Of a DNA stretch of 39,691 nt, positions 6,270 to 12,976 are shown one piece after another. The notes beneath the pieces were generated by a model that worked only from the letters and a program-made list of their open reading frames with translations, was not told the origin of the DNA and did not search any database. Both the position numbers and the translations under genes were made by a program. The first letter of the stretch is position 1. Each line of letters opens with the position of its first letter. This DNA is from a virus. The stretch is from positions 1-39,691 of IMG/VR virus record IMGVR_UViG_3300047321_000114; one strand, given 5' to 3'.

Positions 6270-6691
6270 AACGATCCGCCCCGATGAAGCGCACCGGGTT
6301 CAAGCGCCCCGAGCCGAAGCCGTTCGCGCTGGCCGATCGCAAGACGACGCTTCAGCGCACCGAAATGAAGAAGCGCGCACGCAAGCCGAAGGCGGGCGAT
6401 GACAAGCGCATGCGCGACGCCTGCCGCGACGAGCCGTGTTACCTGCACATCAATGGCGTCTGCATCGGTGACGTCCGCACCAGCGTACCGGCGCACCGCA
6501 ACGAAGGGAAAGGAATGGGGTTGAAGGTACCCGACGAATTCACGATCCCGGCGTGCGCCGCTTGTCACTTCGAATACGACCAAGGGACGCGGTTCCTGCG
6601 CGAGCAAAAGCGCGACATGTGGAACGCAGCCTTTGCAGAATGGGCGCCAGTGCGCGCCGCAAAACTCGGTATCCAACTGGAAGCAGCATGA
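6266..6691 (+). CDS. DUF1364-like putative HNH/zinc nuclease
   Basis: A 141-residue basic protein resembling the DUF1364 family. After a lysine/arginine-rich N terminus come CYLHINGVCIGD, then APAHRNE-like (VPAHRNEGKGMGLKVPDEF), and PACAACHFEYDQ near residue 100. The two cysteine pairs and two histidines suggest a zinc-supported HNH-like fold; family members are linked to phage recombination (the NinB/Rap region of lambdoid phages), though activity is unproved. The ATG at 6266 overlaps the upstream stop; an ATG 12 bases earlier is also possible. Confidence 0.82.
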   Translation: MKRSAPMKRTGFKRPEPKPFALADRKTTLQRTEMKKRARKPKAGDDKRMRDACRDEPCYLHINGVCIGDVRTSVPAHRNEGKGMGLKVPDEFTIPACAACHFEYDQGTRFLREQKRDMWNAAFAEWAPVRAAKLGIQLEAA

Positions 6692-7065
6692 AAAACACGA
6701 TGAAACTTGGATCTTCGACCGCGAAGACCGTACCGCAGCAGGAGCTGATCGACGCCATGACGGCGGACACGATCTACAGCCAGGATCAGATCATGGACCT
6801 GTTGCCGGACCACCCGCGCGCCGCTGTGCGTGACACGCTGCATGTTCTCGTCGGCAAGGGCATCGTATGGCGCGAAGGGCGACGCAGCGGCAGCAGCAAG
6901 AGCGTGATCGTGCGATACAGCCTGCTCGAAGGTGATGCTTTACGGGAAGCAGTCGAGCGCAAGACGAAGCGCGCAGAGACACCGGAATGGATGAAGGCGA
7001 ATCTAACCGGATACGAAGCGCCGATGAACCGTCATCGTGAACTTTGCATGACCGTGCGGAAATAG
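6688..7065 (+). CDS. small winged-helix-like protein
   Basis: A 125-residue basic protein. IYSQDQIMDLLPDHPRAAVR and TLHVLVGKGIVWREG look like a winged helix-turn-helix, followed by the wing SKSVIVRYSLL and a charged helical tail. It is coupled to the previous gene by ATGA and is the last gene before a strong promoter. A transcription-regulatory role is inferred from the fold only. Confidence 0.7.
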   Translation: MKNTMKLGSSTAKTVPQQELIDAMTADTIYSQDQIMDLLPDHPRAAVRDTLHVLVGKGIVWREGRRSGSSKSVIVRYSLLEGDALREAVERKTKRAETPEWMKANLTGYEAPMNRHRELCMTVRK

Positions 7066-7077
7066 TTGTTTTAGCAC

Positions 7078-7106
7078 TTGCCAAAGCGATGCCGTATAAG
7101 TATTAT
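7078..7106 (+). promoter_or_regulatory. strong sigma70-type promoter
   Basis: TTGCCA at 7078-7083 and TATTAT at 7101-7106 are separated by exactly 17 bases. The spacer contains GCGATGCCG, the core of the inverse of the dispersed GGCATCG element, so a repressor could cover it. The leader downstream repeats ACCAACGGAAGGAA from the leader at 1571-1584. Confidence 0.72.
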
Positions 7107-7153
7107 TGACACCAATAAAGCAGCACTACAACAACCAACGGAAGGAAGCCAAC

Positions 7154-7237
7154 ATGACCAACTCAACGCACTTCTTATTATTACGCCCGTCACGTTCCGT
7201 GGCCGCCATCTTCGAACACGACCGAGCCAGGTTATAG
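7154..7237 (+). CDS. possible leader peptide (27 aa)
   Basis: A 27-residue frame starting MTNSTHFLLLRPSRS directly behind a strong ribosome binding site (GGAAGGA) and a strong promoter. It stops 67 bases before the next gene. Because the promoter and the ribosome binding site are good but the product is tiny, it may be a leader peptide or a decayed gene start. No family is recognised. Confidence 0.45.
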   Translation: MTNSTHFLLLRPSRSVAAIFEHDRARL

Positions 7238-7304
7238 CGTCTCGGTCGTACTCAAAGCAGACAGACACTGTGGCGCATCGCGCCGGACATACAAGGAGCG
7301 GGAA

Positions 7305-8183
7305 ATGACAGACAACAAACGCGCGGCAGACGATTCGGAGCGGGACGAAGCGCTCAAGAAATGGATGCAGGAAGTCGAAGGCACAAGCATCGAAGTTACA
7401 CCGCTGATGCGATCTGCATACCGTGACGGATGGGCCGATCGGGCCGCGCTGTCGTCCCGCGCCGATGGCGGCAAGGGTGAGGCGGTACGAGCGTATGCCA
7501 TCTACCGCACACGTCTCGAAGAGAACGAGGGGGAAGAATTTTTCTTCGCCGCAAATTGGCATAACGACTATATCGCGCAGGACGGCGAGCGAATCGTGTC
7601 CGGCCTATTTGTTCCTGACACCGCCCCGCAAGCCGAGTGCGCACCGCGTGAGGCGCAGCCGGATGTGTGGGCGCGAGCAGATTGGCCTACGCCTTGGACG
7701 CGTCACGGTTCTGGCGAAAGCGAATGGTGGTCACACGATGGATTTGAGGCTAGAAAGTCTTCGGGCGGACATTGGGTCTTGCTTCGCGACGGCAAAACGC
7801 TTTTCATGCATGAATATTTGCACGAGGTCATGACGTTCGCCGCCCCTACGCCTGAGCGTGCGGACGCCGACACAGCGGGGGCCGCTGAGTATATTGGGCC
7901 GCATGGTCGGGCGCTGTTGGATGCTATGGCGAGTCAGGAGCGTGCGGACGCCGAAGAAGATGATGATTACATGCTCACTCGCGCCGTCAGGAATGCGGAA
8001 ACAAAATTCGATCTTTGGGAGTATGCGCACCGTGCGGACACCGGGAAGGATGCGGCGCGGTGGAAGTGGCTCAAGATGCAATCGACCGTAGGCGAGCAGT
8101 GGGGAATCATGAAAACGCCGCGGGGCCAATGGGACGCATACGCAGACGCCGCAATCCTAGCCGCGAACAAGGAGCCGACGTAA
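7305..8183 (+). CDS. hypothetical phage protein with short RADA repeats
   Basis: A 292-residue, hydrophilic, acidic protein, the longest in the early operon except for replication genes. It opens with a charged helical region and RSAYRDGWADRAALSS, a pattern I recall from composite phage proteins of unknown function. Three short repeats, ERADADTA, ERADAEED and HRADTGKDA, mark joints in the C-terminal half (DNA GTGCGGAC at about 7859, 7944 and 8033), which suggests assembly from modules. The last segment WKWLKMQSTVGEQWGI and the rest are unassigned. The ATG has GGAGCGGGAA in front. Confidence 0.7.
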   Translation: MTDNKRAADDSERDEALKKWMQEVEGTSIEVTPLMRSAYRDGWADRAALSSRADGGKGEAVRAYAIYRTRLEENEGEEFFFAANWHNDYIAQDGERIVSGLFVPDTAPQAECAPREAQPDVWARADWPTPWTRHGSGESEWWSHDGFEARKSSGGHWVLLRDGKTLFMHEYLHEVMTFAAPTPERADADTAGAAEYIGPHGRALLDAMASQERADAEEDDDYMLTRAVRNAETKFDLWEYAHRADTGKDAARWKWLKMQSTVGEQWGIMKTPRGQWDAYADAAILAANKEPT

Positions 8184-8692
8184 TGCCGAGCAGCAAGAAA
8201 CCTCGCAAGCCGCGCAAGTTACGCGAGGTGAAGAACCACATCATGTACCTGAAAAACGCCGACGAGCCGATGCAGGGGGAAGAACGGCTCGAAGTGCTGA
8301 CGTCAGTTCATATGGCCGCCCTCTCCTTCTCGCGCGGCACGGCAACCAAGGCGGAATGGGACACGATTGTCATCGGGATGAATATCGCGATCGTACTGTG
8401 TGAAAGCGCGGGAAATGGCGAGATCGGACTGCGTGCGCTGTACGACGCGCAGAACGCCATGATCGAAGTAGCCGAGCGGTTCCATGTGCGCGACAGTTTC
8501 GTACTAACTGGCGACGAGTTGCGGGCATTGAATGGCGGGATTCACGTATTCGAGGCGCTTGTCGACACGGTTAGCCGGCGCCAGTACACGCGGGCGTGCG
8601 CCGAATATACGAAGCGGCTCAATGCCGGGAAGGCTGTACAGATACGCAAGGGGAAACCCACAGAGCGGTTCGAACTGAGGCAGGCTGCGTAA
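8183..8692 (+). CDS. hypothetical protein (169 aa)
   Basis: A 169-residue, mainly helical protein with a basic start (MPSSKKPRKPRKLREVKNHI), a central helix MNIAIVLCESAGNGEIGLRA and a basic tail. The arrangement of helices around LTSVHMAALSFSRG resembles small phage proteins that lie before replication or partition genes, but no function is known. ATG overlaps the previous stop (TAATG) and AAGGAG lies eight bases upstream. It is the last gene before the partition region. Confidence 0.68.
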   Translation: MPSSKKPRKPRKLREVKNHIMYLKNADEPMQGEERLEVLTSVHMAALSFSRGTATKAEWDTIVIGMNIAIVLCESAGNGEIGLRALYDAQNAMIEVAERFHVRDSFVLTGDELRALNGGIHVFEALVDTVSRRQYTRACAEYTKRLNAGKAVQIRKGKPTERFELRQAA

Positions 8693-8787
8693 GCAAGGAA
8701 GGAACCAAGGAAGGTTGGAATCTTGGTTCTCGCCAAGTTTCCTTGATTGGTTTATTCTTTCCAAGATAACAAGGAAGGAAGGAACCA
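8693..8787 (+). promoter_or_regulatory. parS/operator-like repeat cluster and parA promoter
   Basis: This gap is full of CAAGGAA/GAACC repeats: AAGGAACCAAGGAAGG at 8699-8714, CTTGG-6-CCAAG at 8722-8737, TTTCCTTG at 8738-8745 and AAGGAAGGAAGGAACC before the parA start. A promoter TTGATT (8743-8748), 16 bases, GATAAC (8765-8770) lies inside the cluster. In type Ib partition systems the centromere and the operator lie just upstream of parA and bind the small partner protein, so this is the expected place. The 16-mer at 8699-8714 recurs inside the partner gene. Confidence 0.7.
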
Positions 8788-9432
8788 ATGAGAACGCTCG
8801 TGTTTTCCTGCCTGAAGGGCGGGAGCGGAAAGACGACGCATAGCGCGCACGTTGCTGTTGCGCTGGAACTGATGGGGAAGGGGCCAGTCGTTACGATGGA
8901 TCTCGACCCGCAAGGCTCGTTTTCCGCCTGGTGGAATGACCGGCAGGCCACGACGCCAGCGTTTGCCAAGGTGAAGGATGCGAAGCACCTGCCGGCAAAG
9001 CATGCCGAGCTGGCGACCGCGGGTTTCGAGTGGTGCATCATCGACACACCGCCGCAGGATCACGAGATAAACCGCACGGCGATCCGACTGGCCGATCTCG
9101 TCATTATTCCGGCCAAGCACTCGCCGCACGACATTCGGGCCGCAGAAAGCACGGTCGACTTGTGCGAGCAGGAGAACAAGAAGTTCTATTTTCTGCTCAA
9201 CGAGACGAACGGGAAGGCGGTCACGCTATCGGCCACGCGTAAGCTGGCGTCGATGGGGCCGGTTATCCCGCACGCCGTGCCGAAGCTGAACGGCTATTGG
9301 GAGTCGATGATCCCCGGCCTGACGTTTCAGGAAACGAGCCAAGGGACCGGCGCAATCATCATCGACAACGTGGTGAGCTTCCTTGTTGGGCTATTCGAAA
9401 AGCCAGCAATGAAGGAGAAGGCACATGTCTAA
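8788..9432 (+). CDS. parA: ParA-family partition ATPase (short, type Ib-like)
   Basis: A 214-residue ParA/MinD-type ATPase that would position phage-plasmid copies along the nucleoid. The deviant Walker A motif KGGSGKTT is at residues 10-17, Walker A' VTMDLDPQGS at about 35-44 and Walker B CIIDTPP at 83-89. There is no N-terminal helix-turn-helix, so it is of the short (type Ib, ParF-like) class that uses a separate small repressor/centromere-binding partner. That partner is encoded next with an eight-base overlap. Upstream repeats give the likely centromere. Such genes mark prophages that replicate as plasmids, such as P1-, N15- and KS14-like elements. Confidence 0.93.
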   Translation: MRTLVFSCLKGGSGKTTHSAHVAVALELMGKGPVVTMDLDPQGSFSAWWNDRQATTPAFAKVKDAKHLPAKHAELATAGFEWCIIDTPPQDHEINRTAIRLADLVIIPAKHSPHDIRAAESTVDLCEQENKKFYFLLNETNGKAVTLSATRKLASMGPVIPHAVPKLNGYWESMIPGLTFQETSQGTGAIIIDNVVSFLVGLFEKPAMKEKAHV

Positions 9433-9745
9433 GGCGACGCTCGATATGGTTGTGACGAAGAAGGGGGGCGCGGCGCCCGCAACCTTGGAAGCAAGCAAGG
9501 AAGAAACCAAGGAACCAAGGAAGGAAGCAACCAAGCAAGAACCTGAGAGAGAGGCGAGAAAACGCCCGTGGGACGGCCAAGACGATGTGATAAAGGCCAA
9601 TTATGAAGTGCCGCGCCGGATTCAGACGAAACTCCACACCCTCAAGACCTGGGGGAGGATCGAAAACCTAAAGGGGTTCGTGTCTGAGGCGCTAGAGAAG
9701 GCGCTGGATCGGGAGATCGCGGCAGCCGAGCGGGAAGGGTACTGA
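9425..9745 (+). CDS. ParG-like partition adaptor, ribbon-helix-helix
   Basis: A 106-residue protein. The first 45 residues are flexible and very charged (ASKEETKEPRKEATKQEPER). The last 55 (IKANYEVPRRIQTKLHTLKT, then KGFVSEALEKALDREI) fit a ribbon-helix-helix dimer: a short beta strand followed by two helices. A mobile charged tail plus RHH is the layout of ParG-type proteins that bind the centromere and stimulate ParA. The gene overlaps parA by eight bases and the next gene by TGATG. The DNA that encodes the tail repeats the centromere-like CCAAGGAA units. The assignment rests on context and fold, not on a close match. Confidence 0.72.
   Translation: MSKATLDMVVTKKGGAAPATLEASKEETKEPRKEATKQEPEREARKRPWDGQDDVIKANYEVPRRIQTKLHTLKTWGRIENLKGFVSEALEKALDREIAAAEREGY
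9493..9541. repeat. CAAGGAA/CCAAGGAA repeats inside the partition adaptor gene
   Basis: Within the coding sequence for the charged tail, CAAGGAA-type units occur three times in 30 bases. The 16-mer AAGGAACCAAGGAAGG at 9509-9524 is identical to 8699-8714 upstream of parA. The repeats continue as GAAGCAACCAAGC to about 9536. They could be a second binding site for the same protein. Confidence 0.7.
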
Positions 9746-10293
9746 TGAACGATCAGCCGGAGTTGTGGGAAGAATTGAAGGTCGAGAATCACTGGTTCCA
9801 CGTCGTGCGCGCGATGATCCAGCGCGACAAGATCGCCGAAATGGGTGTTCACGCGTGGGCGGTCTATTGCGTGCTCAAGAGCTACGCGGCGCTCGATACC
9901 GGGAAATCCTATCCGGGCCGTGATGCGATAGCCAGGCACGTAGGCGTGTCGCTGGATACCGTCGACCGGGCGCTATCGAAGCTGGACGAAATGGGGATAG
10001 TTGCGCGAAGGAAACTCGGGCGAAGCAATTCGTATGAACTGACGGAGCAAATACCGATGACCGCAGCAAATGGCGAGATCGCGATGCACGGTGAGGCGAA
10101 GTACGTCCCGATGCAGTTTCAACAGGTTTTAGACCAGCTGAAGGCGTTCGCGGCGAGCGGGAGTATGCAGGGAGGTCTAGAGGTCAAGATCGTCTTAAAC
10201 GCCAATTTCCTGACTGGCTCACATGCGACGGTAAACAACTACAATGCGCCGGCCGTTGTCGGAGTCGAAGTTACCCCCAAGAAGTCGGACTGA
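9745..10293 (+). CDS. winged-helix Rep-like protein (candidate replication initiator)
   Basis: A 182-residue protein whose first 95 residues match the HTH_36 type winged helix of plasmid and phage replication proteins: HVVRAMIQRDKIAEMGVHAW, YPGRDAIARHVGVSLDTVDR, ALSKLDEMGIVARRK. The rest is of lower complexity and includes MQGGLEVKIVLNANFLTG. It is co-transcribed with the two partition genes (TGATG overlap) and lies directly before a DnaA-box and repeat-rich noncoding segment. This is the usual place of an initiator gene. A transcription repressor of the same cassette is the alternative. Confidence 0.68.
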   Translation: MNDQPELWEELKVENHWFHVVRAMIQRDKIAEMGVHAWAVYCVLKSYAALDTGKSYPGRDAIARHVGVSLDTVDRALSKLDEMGIVARRKLGRSNSYELTEQIPMTAANGEIAMHGEAKYVPMQFQQVLDQLKAFAASGSMQGGLEVKIVLNANFLTGSHATVNNYNAPAVVGVEVTPKKSD

Positions 10294-10337
10294 GTTATCC
10301 CATCTAAAGACTTTAAGATATATAGAATCTATATAGT

Positions 10338-10418
10338 GCCGCTGGCCAGCGGCGTATTCGCCTCGATAAGCCGCTCACCAGCGGCGTATCAGAAAACAAT
10401 AGGCCGCTCGCCAGCGGC
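10338..10418. repeat. three phased GCCGCTnnCCAGCGGC palindromes (iteron-like)
   Basis: Copies are at 10338-10353 (perfect 16-bp palindrome GCCGCTGGCCAGCGGC), 10370-10385 and 10403-10418. All keep the six-base arms GCCGCT/AGCGGC, and the first two are followed by GTAT. The 32/33-bp periodicity puts them on the same face of the helix, as expected for cooperative initiator or ParB-type binding. Confidence 0.85.
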
Positions 10419-10492
10419 TAATGAAATGTTGTCCACAGCCAGTTATCCACAGATTCTGTGCGTAACCCTGTGCGCAATTTCCGTTCGATAAA

Positions 10493-10498
10493 TACTAT
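10493..10498 (+). promoter_or_regulatory. -10-like element before the acyltransferase gene
   Basis: TACTAT at 10493-10498, followed by TATG, resembles the -10 boxes at 36971 and 39465 (TACTATTA in all three). No good -35 box lies 16-18 bases upstream, so the promoter is weak or needs an activator. It would let the acyltransferase be expressed apart from the early operon. Confidence 0.35.
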
Positions 10499-10525
10499 TA
10501 TGTCAAATAACATAGGCGAGTAGCC

Positions 10526-11605
10526 GTGCACCAACATCTGCGCCGTCTTACTCCGCTCCGCTTCATCGCCGCACTTTTCGTCGTCCTGTTCCACTTCGGG
10601 CAATCCGTGCCACCGTTCAACGCGGCATGGATTCATCCGGCGATCGTGCATGGAAACAATGCCGTCTCGTTCTTCTATTGCCTGTCCGGCTTCATCATGG
10701 CGACGGTCTACCAAACGCCGATGAACTGGTTCGAGAAGAAGGAATACTGGTGGGCTCGCGTCGCCCGCATCTATCCGGTGTATCTGTTGTGCCTCGCCAT
10801 CAGCGCGATATGTATCTGGCAGTCGACGCCGACAGAAGTCGCGCTATCGGCGCTTCTGCTACAGGCATGGGTTCCGGGTTATCCGCTGACGCTGAATGCG
10901 CCGGGCTGGTCGCTGTCGGTCGAGGCGCTGTTCTACCTGCTGTTTCCGTTCATGGCGGGCGCGCTCACGCGGAAGCGCCTGCGAGCGACGGCGATCGGCG
11001 CGGTTGCGCTGTGGGTTGCAACGCAGTTCCTGACGTTCTACCTGATACGATTCCACTACGACGGCTATCCGTCGAAGTCGCACGATTTCATTTTCTACTT
11101 TCCGCTGATGCATCTGAGCGAATTCGTGCTCGGAGCGGCGGCGGGCGCCGCGTACCATCTCAAGAAACCCGGCGCTTCGCCGATATTGCTGATGTGCCTT
11201 GGGTCCGTCGCCGCTGTCGCGCTGCTGTTCGTGGCCGCGCCGCTGGTCGGGCTCTCTGCGTACCCGGCAAACGGTCTGTACGCGCCACTGTTCCTCGCCG
11301 GCATCTGGCTTGTCGCATCGCTGCCGCGGATCGGGCTGCTAGAGCACCACGTCGCCGTGACGCTCGGCGAAGCCAGTTACGCGATGTACCTGCTTCAATT
11401 CGTGGTGATGTACTGGATCGGAGGCAAGCTGCGCGAGGTGTATCCGATGGGCGACACGGCGCATTTCTATTTGTGCCTTGCGGTTCTCGTCGCCGCATCG
11501 CTTCTCGTCTATTTTTTCTTCGAGCGGCCAATGCGCGCAATCATCAAGCGCGCATATGGCGTCATGCTCAATCCGCGCAATAAAGTGAAGTCTATTTTGC
11601 GCTGA
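10526..11605 (+). CDS. membrane-bound acyltransferase (OafA/Oac family), putative O-antigen modification
   Basis: A 359-residue integral membrane protein of the acyltransferase_3 family, with about ten hydrophobic helices. The N-terminal LRFIAALFVVLFHFGQ carries the family histidine, followed by NNAVSFFYCLSGFIMA and the arginine-containing YWWARVARIYPVY. Such enzymes acetylate lipopolysaccharide O-antigen, and phage versions (for example Oac of Sf6) change the lysogen serotype and block superinfection. It lies at the end of the early arm, expressed possibly from its own start (GTG with GGCGAG upstream), next to a convergent beta-helix gene, with which it overlaps by 14 bases at the 3' ends. 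Confidence 0.9.
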   Translation: MHQHLRRLTPLRFIAALFVVLFHFGQSVPPFNAAWIHPAIVHGNNAVSFFYCLSGFIMATVYQTPMNWFEKKEYWWARVARIYPVYLLCLAISAICIWQSTPTEVALSALLLQAWVPGYPLTLNAPGWSLSVEALFYLLFPFMAGALTRKRLRATAIGAVALWVATQFLTFYLIRFHYDGYPSKSHDFIFYFPLMHLSEFVLGAAAGAAYHLKKPGASPILLMCLGSVAAVALLFVAAPLVGLSAYPANGLYAPLFLAGIWLVASLPRIGLLEHHVAVTLGEASYAMYLLQFVVMYWIGGKLREVYPMGDTAHFYLCLAVLVAASLLVYFFFERPMRAIIKRAYGVMLNPRNKVKSILR

Positions 11606-12950
11606 AAACGACACCGTCTAAACTGACGACGCTGCCAACGGCGCCGCCAGGGACGGCAATTTGCACAACTCCTGCCGACGAGATGTAAAGCACCGCGACC
11701 GTGTTCGCCTGCGTGATGGTCACGATTTCAAGATTGATCGGCGGAGCATAACCAGCCGGAAGCGTGAAGGCAGCGGCGCCGAGCGAACCTGTCCCGGCCG
11801 TAATGGCGCCGCGCAGCTCGACAAGTCCGTTCATTGCCTTCTTATAGCTCGGAGCGCTGCCGCCAGCCGTCCAATTGTTTGCAAAGGACGGAACGGCCTT
11901 GAAGTTGTTCGCGCCTAGCGTCGCAGTCCCGAGCAACAAATTGTTGCCCGGATCAACATCAGACACAGTCGCCGCGAACGTCCACGCAGAGTTGTACAGC
12001 GTATTTCCAGTGAACGAACCGCCAACCACATTCGCAATGGTAGTCGGCACCGAGTTAGCCCCGAGCCAGTTCTGTTTAATCTCGACCAGATTGTTAGTGC
12101 CGGTGAAATTGAATGCTGTCGCCGTACCGAGTTCGATGTAATTGCCATCGATTCGCACAGACGTGTAGTTAGCCATCGCAATTGCGGTCGCGTTACCTTC
12201 CATGTCCGTATCACGGATAACAATATTGTTCCCGCCGACGCCGAGCGAAATGCCGATGGCATTGGAGTTAAGCGCGCCCTTGTCCACGTACAAGCTGTTT
12301 GTGCCAGTCGTGCGCGTTGCGATTCCAGCAACGCTAGAGCCGTAAATAAACGGCGCGATGATCCGCGTGTTGTAGGACGCATTAAGTGCAATACATGTCG
12401 AGTAGTTATAGCAACCGACGTTTTGAACGAGAGCGCTGTTCGTGTTGCGCAGATATAACGCGGCGTTCGCGCCGGTAGCGGTCCCGCTATTGGGCTGCGC
12501 AAACGAGAAGTCGCGGAATACGTACTGCGTATCGAACAGATTCGTCGCACCGCCGACGCTCAAAAGATCCGGGAATGATCCGCCGAAATACTTGAGTTGC
12601 GTCGCGCGGCCATCGCCAAACAGCGTAAAAGATACGGTCGTAGTAAACGGGATATTGATGGTCGCCGAAATCTTGTAAGTGCCAGCGGGCATATACACGG
12701 CGGCGCCGTGCGGAAGCGACAGCGCATAATTGATGGCCGATTGGATCGCTGTAGTACTGTCGGTTGCGCCCGTCGCGTCGGCACCGAAATCCTTGATGCT
12801 GATCACATCCTGAAACTTTCCTTGAGCCGTCCGAGCCAAAGCGCCGGTGCCGGATTGCGTGAACCCAACGAGCTGCGCCGGGACCTGAGTAGTCGCCCAC
12901 GACGAAGCAACGCAGAAAGCCAGCGCGAGGCTGGCGATAATTCGTTTCAT
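11592..12950 (-). CDS. secreted pectate-lyase-like beta-helix protein (with signal peptide)
   Basis: A 452-residue protein that begins with a classical signal peptide, MKRIIASLALAFCVASSWA, with a likely cleavage after SWA. It continues with FTQSGTGALARTAQGKFQDV and the pectate lyase_3 start SIKDFGADATGATDSTTAIQ, followed by repetitive, asparagine- and glycine-rich beta-helix rungs to about residue 330 and a compact C-terminal domain (about 350-452). Its core resembles the tail spikes at 14190-16211 and 24605-26590, but it has no virion head-binding domain. A polysaccharide lyase or hydrolase acting in the periplasm or outside the cell is likely. AGGA precedes the start. It is last in the late operon. 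Confidence 0.85.
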   Translation of the reverse strand: MKRIIASLALAFCVASSWATTQVPAQLVGFTQSGTGALARTAQGKFQDVISIKDFGADATGATDSTTAIQSAINYALSLPHGAAVYMPAGTYKISATINIPFTTTVSFTLFGDGRATQLKYFGGSFPDLLSVGGATNLFDTQYVFRDFSFAQPNSGTATGANAALYLRNTNSALVQNVGCYNYSTCIALNASYNTRIIAPFIYGSSVAGIATRTTGTNSLYVDKGALNSNAIGISLGVGGNNIVIRDTDMEGNATAIAMANYTSVRIDGNYIELGTATAFNFTGTNNLVEIKQNWLGANSVPTTIANVVGGSFTGNTLYNSAWTFAATVSDVDPGNNLLLGTATLGANNFKAVPSFANNWTAGGSAPSYKKAMNGLVELRGAITAGTGSLGAAAFTLPAGYAPPINLEIVTITQANTVAVLYISSAGVVQIAVPGGAVGSVVSLDGVVFSAK

Positions 12951-12976
12951 GGTTTTTGTCCTACTGAGTGAGAGAT

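Larger units (their letters stand above)
10294..10525. other. candidate plasmid-type origin of replication (DnaA boxes, AT palindrome, phased repeats)
   Basis: This noncoding segment of 232 bases contains the AT palindrome TATATAG-AAT-CTATATA (10319-10335), three 16-base palindromes of the form GCCGCTnnCCAGCGGC at 10338, 10370 and 10403, and two DnaA boxes, TTGTCCACA (10429-10437) and the perfect TTATCCACA (10443-10451). The palindromes are spaced 32 and 33 bases apart, close to three helical turns. Together with the Rep-like gene upstream, this has the components of a theta-type plasmid origin. Confidence 0.72.

Noticed and set aside
7078-7308. 76-codon + strand frame starting in the promoter at 7078
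   Set aside because: It covers the -35 and -10 boxes and has no ribosome binding site.
9493-9541. CRISPR-like array
   Set aside because: The repeats are short, irregular, overlapping and inside a coding frame; no spacers or cas genes exist in the window.
10627-11583. Second + strand frame inside the acyltransferase gene
   Set aside because: Frame-shifted shadow rich in arginine; the acyltransferase frame has clear membrane helices and family motifs.
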